A stretch of DNA of 64,000 nucleotides, from the NCBI RefSeq assembly GCF_963678635.1, contig NC_087066.1, positions 61,164,875 to 61,228,874 on the forward strand, in the 5' to 3' direction. Made by a program: the position numbers and the translations under genes. The stretch comes from Symsagittifera roscoffensis (taxonomy: Eukaryota; Xenacoelomorpha; Acoela; Convolutidae). Shown here in pieces: positions 56,161 to 64,000 of this stretch. Position 1 is the first letter of the stretch. Each line of letters begins with the position of its first letter. Below the pieces are notes generated by a model. That model was not told where the DNA came from. It worked only from the letters and a program-made list of their open reading frames with translations, and ran no database searches.

Positions 56161-56967
56161 ATGGCAGACAGGTTCTGGAAATCCATGCCCGCGGCCCTAA
56201 AGAAGCCTACTCTCGATGAGCTATACAGACGCCTGAGGGACCTGGATTATACCCGAATAGACGAGAGAATGGCGGTAATGCTGAATGCCATCCTCCAATT
56301 GGAAGAACAGGGTGAGTGCAGGGAGTCTGCGACGGAGGCTGTCTTGATGATCGGCTACACCACCGATGGAATATCAAATCAGGAACAGACCAGATGGTTG
56401 TTTTGGAATGTGGATGGAGGAGTAAGGGGTTTTGATTTGGCAAGAAATCCTGGCCTGAGTAACAACACCGAATATGGCGCAGGAGAATTCCCACTACCAA
56501 CTAGGCCATCAGCAAGATCCACAGGCCAGAGCTCGAGTAAAATGCTATCGATGACGCAAGCACAACAGACGACTGAGGCATATCCGGATCTTGGTGTTCT
56601 AAAGAAAGAGCTCGAGAAGACGCAGAAGGAAAGGAACAAGGCGAACCTCGATCGGGATCAGGCAAAGCTGGATCGGGAGAAGGTTCAGCTGGAGAGGGAC
56701 CAGGCGGTCAACGAACGAGATCAGACTCTGAGGTTGCTTGAGATTCTAAAGGCTGAACATCAGCAGGAACTAAGGGTGCGGGAGAATGCCGCGAATCGTG
56801 ATCAACTGAAGTCGGAGTTGGAGAGAATAGAACAACGACAACGCGAGCTTGATGCACAGAAGGGAACCAGGCCAAAGGAGCGAGTGGTTACCAGCTCGAG
56901 GCCAGAGTCACGCATGGAAGTGGATGAAGCCCCCAGGGCAAGAGGACGGTTCAACCTTGACCGCTAG
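56161..56967 (+). CDS. Third ORF, part 1: coiled-coil protein (large element)
   Basis: I choose ATG 56161, because MADRFWKSMP is conserved in the second copy. Residues 1-115 form a folded-looking domain of unknown family (DELYRRLRDLDYTRIDERMA, EAVLMIGYTTDGISNQEQTR). Residues 145-245 form a strongly charged coiled coil with roughly 11-residue heptad-like repeats (ERDQAVNERDQT). The frame stops at TAG 56965-56967 and continues in the same frame into the SGNH ORF; a small inverted copy at 59687-59737 has a sense codon at this position. Part 1 and part 2 were therefore probably one protein. Confidence 0.7.
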   Translation: MADRFWKSMPAALKKPTLDELYRRLRDLDYTRIDERMAVMLNAILQLEEQGECRESATEAVLMIGYTTDGISNQEQTRWLFWNVDGGVRGFDLARNPGLSNNTEYGAGEFPLPTRPSARSTGQSSSKMLSMTQAQQTTEAYPDLGVLKKELEKTQKERNKANLDRDQAKLDREKVQLERDQAVNERDQTLRLLEILKAEHQQELRVRENAANRDQLKSELERIEQRQRELDAQKGTRPKERVVTSSRPESRMEVDEAPRARGRFNLDR

Positions 56968-58500
56968 GCCCGAGAACACATGAGTGAAGGGTTGGAAGTC
57001 TGGATACCGAATGAAGCGACGTCCTCCTTGCGTAGCCTAGAGACGCAACCCATACGCCCACTGATGGATGTGGTGCTGCCGGGATATACCCCAACCTCGA
57101 CCTCGAGTCACAGTCAGGTGAGCGGCGGCTCATCGCGTCTGAAAGAGCTGGGCGAGAAATTGCGGCAGAAAAGTCGTGAAAGTTCGGCAAGACCGGAGCT
57201 TCCCCCGACTTGGAGGGAACAGCCGGTCAGGAGCGTCGTGATCTCGAGTTATAAGAAAAACACAGAGAAGAGGTACCACAGGCACAATCGGCTGGATTGG
57301 AATTCGGAACAGAAAACCAGGAGGGACTGCTTTCATGATGCAGCCTGGGTGGAATATCTTGCGCCACCCCGTGTGCCAGAAGGCGCGGTCCACCTAATCA
57401 TAGGGGACAGCCTGGTGCGGGTGTTGACCCGGATCCAATCGCACTGGCAGACAGGAATCTTGAGTTTCGCTGGAGCTGCCACACCACAGATGTTGGCAAC
57501 GCTTGAGATGCTAGGGATGACTAAAGTGTACACGGTGACCCTGATGATCGGGACGAATGATGTGTCAAGGGGAGAAGCGAGGAAAATAACGAGGCTGCAC
57601 GACAAGATGAGCTGCCTTCTTGAGGAGCTGAGGATCCAGATGGACCCCATCCTGTTGACAGTATGTACTGTCCCTTATAATATGAAGTTTGATCAGCACG
57701 CCTTGGAGATGAACGAGAAGGTGCGGAGCCTAAACAGGGTGATCCGAGAAATCCACCGGAAGAGTGTGCTCCCTGTCGGACTGTTGGACGTGGCGGAGCG
57801 CATGGAGCAAGCGGGATTCCCAGAGGACACCTCCAATGATGGAATCCACTTCGATAGACCGAGGGGAGCAGAGTGGCTTAACGACGTCTTTCAAGGACAC
57901 ATAAATACGCTAGAGGCGGATCTGCTAGAGACGGCCCAATTCACATTAGGGCCACCTCCGAACCCACCATTCCTTGCCTCGAGGGCCTTGTCTGGTCGCT
58001 TAGGACCGAGGGTCGACACTAGAGACAGCTCGAGGAGCGATCAGGCTAGATTGCCGAGTGCCACGCCAATGGAGTCTGAGGAGGTGACGTCATCAACGCC
58101 TCCAGGCTCGGCAATATCCTCAGTGGTAGTGGCAGAAAGCAAGCGGGAAAAGAAGCCTATGGAGACCGCTCGCTTGAGATATCCAGAGAAGGTGAAAGGA
58201 CTGGACCTAGAGGATTTGGAATGCAGACGAGAATTGGCGGAGACTCTGGGTTTTGAACGAGTGTCGCACGAAGACTTGAACAGACATCATTGCGTGGACT
58301 GGTTGAAAACTCATGAGGTGCACTTCTCGAGAAGAAAACTGATGGAGACCGCGGACCTGACCGGAATTCCCACGAAAGCGATCATGGGACCCATCAACTA
58401 CAGACCTCTCAAGCTGCTGGGGAGTCCTGGACTCATAGCAGAACCCCCAAACACCGAACGAGCATCACCAGGATCAGGTTGGCGACCCCGGCACAGTTGA
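56968..58500 (+). CDS. Third ORF, part 2: SGNH/GDSL-type hydrolase-like protein
   Basis: Open from the preceding stop, with an ATG at 56980. Counting from that ATG, HLIIGDSLVRVL (residues 138-149) is block I with the nucleophile Ser144, MIGTNDVSRG (189-198) is block III with Gly191 and Asn193, and DGIHFDRPRG holds Asp287 and His290 of block V (DxxH). All catalytic positions of the SGNH family are present. The family hydrolyses esters of lipids, sugars or peptides; the substrate here is unknown. A flexible C-terminal region follows. SGNH/GDSL domains are known as extra ORFs in some rotifer retroelements and in ORF1 of some CR1-type elements. Confidence 0.82.
   Translation, partial: AREHMSEGLEVWIPNEATSSLRSLETQPIRPLMDVVLPGYTPTSTSSHSQVSGGSSRLKELGEKLRQKSRESSARPELPPTWREQPVRSVVISSYKKNTEKRYHRHNRLDWNSEQKTRRDCFHDAAWVEYLAPPRVPEGAVHLIIGDSLVRVLTRIQSHWQTGILSFAGAATPQMLATLEMLGMTKVYTVTLMIGTNDVSRGEARKITRLHDKMSCLLEELRIQMDPILLTVCTVPYNMKFDQHALEMNEKVRSLNRVIREIHRKSVLPVGLLDVAERMEQAGFPEDTSNDGIHFDRPRGAEWLNDVFQGHINTLEADLLETAQFTLGPPPNPPFLASRALSGRLGPRVDTRDSSRSDQARLPSATPMESEEVTSSTPPGSAISSVVVAESKREKKPMETARLRYPEKVKGLDLEDLECRRELAETLGFERVSHEDLNRHHCVDWLKTHEVHFSRRKLMETADLTGIPTKAIMGPINYRPLKLLGSPGLIAEPPNTERASPGSGWRPRHS
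58446..58452 (+). promoter_or_regulatory. Candidate -1 frameshift site, SGNH ORF to last ORF
   Basis: CCCAAAC again, read C-CCA-AAC in the SGNH frame, 46 bases before its stop. A -1 slip enters the frame of the next ORF, which is open from this point. A short GC stem (CCCCGG 58486-58491 with CCGGGG 58524-58529) lies downstream, but it is far from the heptamer. Confidence 0.55.
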
Positions 58501-59686
58501 GGGTGGTGGACAAGCTGCTGAATCCGGGGGGAATGGAATTGCCAGATGCCGCTTACGAAGGCTCGAAATTGGCGGAAGATCCCAGGTACGGGAAGCCCTG
58601 TGGGAGCACCCAGCTGGCCAAAACCTTGGCAGTTTATGATAGAGCAGATCCAGCTGCTGCGAGGGTAGTCATTGTGGCGGGATCAGACTTCGAAGGAACG
58701 TCTCCTAAGTTGTTCTGGCCGGAGACTCTGATATACTCTTTGCCAGGAGCCGAACTAAACCAGATGTTAACTCTAGTGGTGGCAATAAAGTCGGAGATGC
58801 CCTGTGAGCCTGAGCTGCTATTGTTTGCAGGAATGAATGATCACCTGCACGCGGCGGGACTTCTTGAGCAGCTGAAGGGCAGTGAACCGACATCGAAGAA
58901 GATATGGGAGGCCATTCAGACGTTGTTTGCGGCGATGAATGAGGTGCAAGAGAATGTTGTCTCGAGATTTGGATCGAAGACGAAAGTGGTGTTCACTACA
59001 TCCCCTGGATACGCGAATATGCCACCCGCCCCACAATTCGTGTATGCGGTCTTGATCCTGATAGCAGAGGGAAACGAATGGCGGATTCTAATGGCAGCCC
59101 CCAATCGGGAATTGGAGCCATCGAACCTGAGGCTCCGCAAGTCAGAATTGGCAGCAGCATGGGCGGACATATCTCATGCACTGAGGGGCTTTTATGGATT
59201 AGCCGACATCCTGATCGTACTGGACGAGGTGCTTTTGCTAGAGATTTCGAACTTTGCCAGGCAACTCAAGTTCAGCCCAGTCATCGGAGACGATCACCCG
59301 GCGATAAACCAATTGACGGCCAGCTTGTGGTTTCGGAGCATGGAGGTGAAGATCACAGGTTCCACCGGCAAGTCTAGAGGTCCGAGCAACGAGAGAAAAA
59401 ATGTGGCCGACACGGAGAAACAATTAGAGTCGATGAAATATCGCCTGACGCAAGAGAACGGCTGGTGGCCATTTTTGACACCAAGGCTGGAGAACGCCAC
59501 GAATAAGACGAGGGAGGAAGCACCACCCCTCGTGAAACAAGTCTGGAGTTTTCTGGAGAAACAACTGGAGTTGGCCGAAGGAAGAGAGATGACGGTGGCT
59601 AGATTTGTCTCGGCCGCCAATGAAGTGACCATTGGAGGGTTCTGGAGAGAGCACGCTGAGGGTGAGCAGCACGATCGAGCAGCACG
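58453..59686 (+). CDS. Last ORF: possible degenerate second SGNH-like domain
   Basis: The open frame has an ATG-like start at TTG 58479, but entry by -1 frameshifting fits better. Residues near 63-72 (VVIVAGSDFEG) and LLLFAGMNDHLHA (114-126) mimic blocks I and III of SGNH proteins, but GDS is GSD. No clear DxxH is seen; GDDHPAIN near 271 is a weak candidate. The rest (RILMAAPNRE, LRLRKSELAAAWADISHALRG, LIVLDEVLLLEISNFARQLK) looks like a conserved protein with helices, which I do not recognise. The original C-terminus is lost at the rearrangement at about 59687; the frame continues by chance to 59774. Confidence 0.5.
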
Positions 59687-59737
59687 ATCGAGGTTGAATC
59701 GTCCCTTCGACCTAGGAGCCTCATCCACCTCCATGCG
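59687..59737 (-). repeat. Small inverted piece of the third ORF at a rearrangement junction
   Basis: The reverse complement encodes RMEVDEAPRSKGRFNLDRAA, matching the end of part 1 of the third ORF (about 56910-56970). A 13-bp direct duplication (GAGCAGCACGATC, 59664-59676 and 59677-59689) lies on its left border. Confidence 0.85.
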
Positions 59738-60214
59738 TTTGAAAAACCAAACGAATACTCAGAGAATATCCTGATAACGGATAGTGACTTCATTCTGTCA
59801 GACAGGACTAGCGCAATCTGTATCACGGCGGACATGAGTTTCAAATCAAGACTGGAAGCAGACTTCAAGAGAGAATACCAGAACGTGGAGTTTCTGTTTA
59901 GACAGAGACCGGGACTGGGAGGAATGGCCGCGCTTCCACCATCAGTAGCACAAGTCCCGGGCAAATATCTGTGCTTCCTAGTGACGAGGGTCAATGACAG
60001 AAACACGATCGATCCTGAACACGTGATGTTGGCACTAACGAGACTACGAGACTTCATGATTGAAAGAGGGATAACGGAGGTCTCAATGCCGGTGTATGAC
60101 CCAAACAGGGGGAAATTGAGCCCAAGGGAATTGTACGCTATCCTACACGTGGTCTTCACAGAAACTGAGATAATGGTGCATCTTCACAAGAAATACTACT
60201 TGAGCATCGCCTGA
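59738..60214 (+). CDS. Second copy: macro-like C-terminal domain of Pol (5' truncated)
   Basis: Joined at TTTGAAAAACC, equivalent to 55172 of the first copy. It reads NEYSENILITDSDFILS, then the macro-like domain almost unchanged, and keeps the true end (VVFTETEIMVHLHKK and eight more residues, stop TGA 60212-60214). The VF.ETEI.V end also fits the TARG1-type fold. Near identity with the first copy over 130 residues shows that the domain is under constraint or recently duplicated. Confidence 0.78.
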   Translation, partial: FEKPNEYSENILITDSDFILSDRTSAICITADMSFKSRLEADFKREYQNVEFLFRQRPGLGGMAALPPSVAQVPGKYLCFLVTRVNDRNTIDPEHVMLALTRLRDFMIERGITEVSMPVYDPNRGKLSPRELYAILHVVFTETEIMVHLHKKYYLSIA

Positions 60215-60676
60215 GTGGGGTACGCGGGGGTCTTGAGTTGGGCATGAAGGAAGAATCTCGAGTTAGGTGTGGGGGTACAAAACAGGTAGAGAATTTTAGA
60301 GGTAATTGGCATGACAATTAACATTTTAAATGATTGATGGTGCTAAAACATAAAATGAATCTGCATGTTTTTAGAAAATTTCCAATTGAACTATTTTAAA
60401 TAGGACGGAAAGGAAAGGGTTTTAACTATAATAGTAAAGGGGGTTTTTAGGTTAGGAACACCACCTGCTAGTCTAAAAATGGAGTGTTATTTTCAGATTG
60501 ATTTGGTAAAGTCAAATTGACTACTCAACTGTATTCAATTGAAGAAAGAGAACACAAGTTGAACGACACCTCAAGAAGTAATTCTCAAGTTGCTCAGGTA
60601 ATACTCAAGTTGCTCAGGTAATACTCAAGTTGCTCAGGTAGAACTCAATACTCAAGATCATTTGGAAATTACGGAA
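60215..60676 (+). other. Second copy: spacer before the third ORF
   Basis: Diverged equivalent of 55648-56160. It has the splice-like TGTTATTTTCAG at 60486-60497 and 20-bp repeats ATACTCAAGTTGCTCAGGTA at about 60579-60650, three to four units. Confidence 0.7.
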
Positions 60677-61166
60677 ATGGCAGATCGATTCTGGAAGTCC
60701 ATGCCAACGGCTTTGAAAAAACCCACACTTGACGAATTATAAGGTCGTCTGAGGGACCTGGATTATACTCAAGTGGATGAGAGAATGGCAGTGATATTGA
60801 ACGCCATCCTCCAGTTGGAGGATGAGGGCGAGTGTCGGGAGTCTGTGACAGAAGCAGTTTTGATGGTGGGCTACACCACCGATGGGATATCTAATCAAGA
60901 GCAAACCAGGTGGCTGTCTTGGAACGTGGATGGAGCAATAAGGGGGTTCGATTTGGCAAGGAACCCTGGCTTGAGTAATAACACTGAGTATGGAGCAGGG
61001 GAATTCCCACTACCGGCCAAACCATCAGCCAGATCCACGGGCCAGAGCACGAGCAAGACACCATTGATGTCTCGAGCACAGCAGACGGGAGAAGCATATC
61101 CGGACGTCAGCATCATGAAGAAAGAGCTTGAGAGGACTCAGCGGGAGAGAAACAAGGCGAACCTCG
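60677..61166 (+). pseudogene. Second copy: start of the third ORF (coiled-coil protein), truncated
   Basis: ATG 60677 begins MADRFWKSMPTALKKPT. A TAA at 60740-60742 replaces the Tyr codon of DELY. The frame then continues through ERMAVILNAILQLE and onward to RERNKANL, where it is cut at CTCG 61163-61166 and fused to the inverted pol copy. Confidence 0.8.
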
Positions 61167-62906
61167 CCCAGTACTCAAGCGGTAGAACCGTCCTTGTTGA
61201 TGTACTTCAGTTATCATGAATGGTCCTCTCCATTTCTTGAGCAGTTTCTTCGTCCCTTTGGGCGGTATCACATTCTGGAAAACCCACAAATACTGGCCCA
61301 CTTCATATGGCTTCGCCTGTAATATTTTTTCATCATATTTCTTGCGCTGTCTCATTTGTGCCTGCGCAGTGTTCCTCCTGCACAGCTTGTTAATTTCCTG
61401 CTGTCTCCTGATCGCCTCTTTCACAAAAGCTTGAGGCGACGTCCTCTTTCCTTCATACTCCGGGTAAAAGAACGTCAGGGGCATCGCTCTCTCTTTGCCT
61501 GTCAACATCATGAATGGGCTGATTCCCGTCGTTGAGTGTTGAGTACTGTTGTATGCCCCTACGACTTGAGGCAGATACTTATCCCAGTCCGTCATGTATC
61601 TAGAGCAGTATACCCTTAGCATGTTCACCAACGTTCTGTTCTGTCTCTCTACCAGTCTGTTGGTCTGAGAGTGGTAGGTAGTTGAGTGTGCTTGAGCTAT
61701 GTGTGACCTCTTCATTAATTCCTTGGTCAAGTCCCCCACAAAGGCTTTGCCGTTGTCTGACTGAAAAGTCATTGGACAACCATACCTTGATATCCAATGG
61801 GTTATCAAGTGGTCAAAAGTCCCCGCTGCCGAAGCTGTTTGACACGGCACCGCCTCTGCCAGCTTTGTGAAGTGATCAATTATAATCAGTATCTGGTTAT
61901 ACCCTGAGTCCATCATACAGATCTTTTGATGGTCTATTTGCACCACTTCGTTAAATTCCGAGCTTTCCACCGACTTGAGTGGGAATTTCATCTTCCTAGG
62001 GTCTTTCACTTGCAAACATGCCAGGCATGCATTCACCCACCTCTTACAGGCTTTCCTCAATCCTGGCCAATCGAACCTGTGAAGTATTCTTTGTTGCACT
62101 TTGTCTATCCCCTGGTGCCCAATTTGATCATGTGATCTGAACAGCACCTCTGTCTGATATAATTGTGGTAGTATGATGAGGTTGTACTTGTGTAATATCT
62201 TGTCTTCTTCTTTTCTCTTGCATGCTACAACCCCATCAGCCGTTTGATAGAGTAACTCTTTCCTCTCTTTGTAGAACTGGCTCAGGGTCTTGTAGCTGTC
62301 TTCCTCAAGTTCCCCTTTCTCCTTAGACCCCGTTCGGATCCATTTGGAGAGATTGCTTGTCATCTTGTCATTCTTCTGGGCTCTTACCAGGTCCGACAGC
62401 CTGTATCTCGCTCTGACATGTTCCTTCAGCGCCATGATCTGCCCATTCATCTCCCCAGGGTTGTGGACGTCGTCATTCAGCTTCACGCATACTATCCTTC
62501 TCACCACCTTCATGTCTTCTTCCGGCACCAGATTTGTTCTCACATTCGAATTGCATGATAGCTCCCTGAATGGCTTCTTCGAAACTGCAATCCTTTCAAG
62601 TTCTTCACCACCTCGTATCTCCTGCATGTCCAAGTTGAAGGTTCCTGAGGACGGATCTGTTTGTAGTTCCCTGTCGTGGTGTCTAATCTTTTCTTCTGCC
62701 AATATCATGCAGAGACTATCTTGATTGTCACTGCTCGCTTCCGAATCCACATCCCACATTTCACACTCCCCGCACAAATTTTCTCCTTCAGTGTTTTCTT
62801 CTTCTGTGGACGTGGACCGCTCCCCGGACTCTTGACCTGGTCCCAGGTATTCAGCTTCTTCCTTGAATTCCACTCTCTTTCTCCTGACTCTAGTCTGTTC
62901 AAGTAA
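61166..62906 (-). pseudogene. Inverted pol copy: RNase H-integrase spacer, integrase and GPY/F
   Basis: Minus-strand frame of 580 codons homologous to 52590-54305. It contains HHCC, VQIDHQKI (first Asp), FQSDNGKAF (second Asp intact, codon 61755-61757), the LVERQNRT Glu and the GPFMITEVHQQG GPY/F module. Integrase residues are therefore complete in this copy. It is fused to unrelated sequence just after the GPY/F module, at the junction at 61166. A TAA at 62904-62906 separates it, in the same frame, from the next block. Confidence 0.9.
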
Positions 62907-64000
62907 TTAAGCTGGGATCTTTTCAACCAGTGACTGCACCACTTCCTTCCCATCTAGATTAGTCACCTTCGAGGTATTTTTATCACTAGCTGTCCCGTTC
63001 TTCCGCAGTATTGTGACCTCAGGTTCCTCTCTACAGTTTTCTTGAATCACGGGCTTATCATCTGCTAGTCTCTCGAGTAACCCCTTTAAGTCCTCGTCTA
63101 TTTGTGCTTCCCCCGTTTCTACTTGGTTGAGATCGTAGCCTTTTGCTTTGAGCGTCTCCCTCACGATCTTTGACTTAAGCATTATTCCTATAGGCATCCC
63201 TCGGTTCTTTCTTAAGATTGTTTTTTTCGTGGTTTCCTTTGGTAACTCGGGGTGATCTTCTATCGGTTTGCCTGATTTGTCCAACCATCTCGTGAGAGGA
63301 AGACTGTCATACGTTTCCTTGTCCATGAAGGAGAAGCCATCTTTGATTTCAGGTCTGTCTGCCTCCCTCTGTTCTTGTTTCTCGTAGAACTCCGTCTTCT
63401 TGCTCAAGCTGTCAGCATTTTGATGTTTGTCTCGTGTTCTGTGCTCAATTATCATATTGCATCTGTCCAGGCGAACTATCCACCTCCCAATGTAACTTTG
63501 GTCCATTGAGTACGTTTTCAGCCAGCTTAGTGCCCGGTTGTCGACTCGCAACTTGAATGGCTCGCTGCCTAGGTATGCCCTATATTTCTCGACAAAGGTA
63601 ACCACCGCGAACATCTCTGCTTTCGGTGCTCCGTACTTCATTTCCGTGTCACTTAGGACTTTGCTCCCGTACGCTATCGGTCTCAAGACTGTCTTCCCGT
63701 TCCACTCTTGTTCTTGGTGGAGGATTCCAGATATCGCTACTACCGACGCGTCCGTATCCAGTACGTACATCCCCTTCTCTGTTGGCATCCCTAGTACTGG
63801 TGCCTCGCACAACTCTTTCTTTCTTCTCTGAAATGACTCTTCTGCTGCGTTATTCCACGTGAACTTCTTGCCCTTGTGCCTCATTAACTGCTGCATCGGA
63901 TAAACCTTGTCTGCGTAGCCTTTGACAAATTCCCTATAGTAGTTTGCAAAACCCAGAAAGCTCATCAATTGGTGTTCCGTTTTCGGCGATTTCCAAGTTA
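62907..64000 (-). pseudogene. Inverted pol copy: end of RT and RNase H (runs off the window)
   Basis: Encodes the RT thumb (MSFLGFANYYREF, GKKFTWNNAAEESFQ), then RNase H with LDTDASVVAISG, AEMFAVV, RVDNRALSWL, all catalytic residues present, and the start of the acidic spacer. It is nearly identical to 51480-52560. The upstream part of pol is beyond the window edge. Confidence 0.9.

Overview
The window is AT-rich, intron-containing animal DNA, very probably from an invertebrate. Six exons on the minus strand (25038-41584) join in frame, every intron in phase 1, into a receptor serine/threonine kinase of the TGF-beta type I family, which is found only in animals. The rest is mostly transposons and decayed repeats. 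The species cannot be named from the sequence alone.

Layout. 1-10459: non-coding, with several dispersed or tandem repeat families. 10464-14541: a 4.1-kb Ty3/gypsy LTR retrotransposon with both 211-bp LTRs, a primer-binding site and a 4-bp target duplication, but with damaged and partly deleted genes. 14546-25037: non-coding, with a degenerate tandem array near 15.8-16.75 kb and a recent 1.14-kb tandem duplication at 20820-23107. 25038-41584: the receptor gene; its introns hold a complete 2.35-kb MULE DNA transposon (FLYWCH type, 9-bp target duplication), several copies of a roughly 500-bp repeat and tRNA-like fragments. 41760-42072: an orphan ORF resembling a receptor ectodomain. 42198-42890: two scraps of a non-LTR retrotransposon. 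From about 43200 to the window end: a large, rearranged Ty3/gypsy-like retroelement.

The large element is the most unusual part. Its order is a repeat-rich leader (70-bp and 14-bp tandem arrays), Gag with coiled coil and two CCHC knuckles, then protease, RT, RNase H and integrase, a long acidic linker, and at the C-terminus of Pol a domain that resembles TARG1/OARD1-type macro domains. Where an env gene would sit there is a third coding region: a coiled-coil protein continued by an SGNH (GDSL-type) hydrolase-like domain, overlapped in the -1 frame by a further ORF with faint SGNH features. The same heptamer, CCCAAAC, lies in the correct phase for -1 ribosomal frameshifting both at the Gag-Pol junction and at the overlap of the SGNH ORF with the last ORF. 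A 3' splice-site-like sequence upstream of the third region occurs in both copies present.

The copy is not intact: it has indels and several in-frame stops, and one integrase catalytic Asp is replaced by Glu. At 59687-61166 it is joined through a small inverted piece to a second partial copy, and from 61166 to the window end to an inverted pol copy. Functions of the accessory ORFs are inferred from motifs only.
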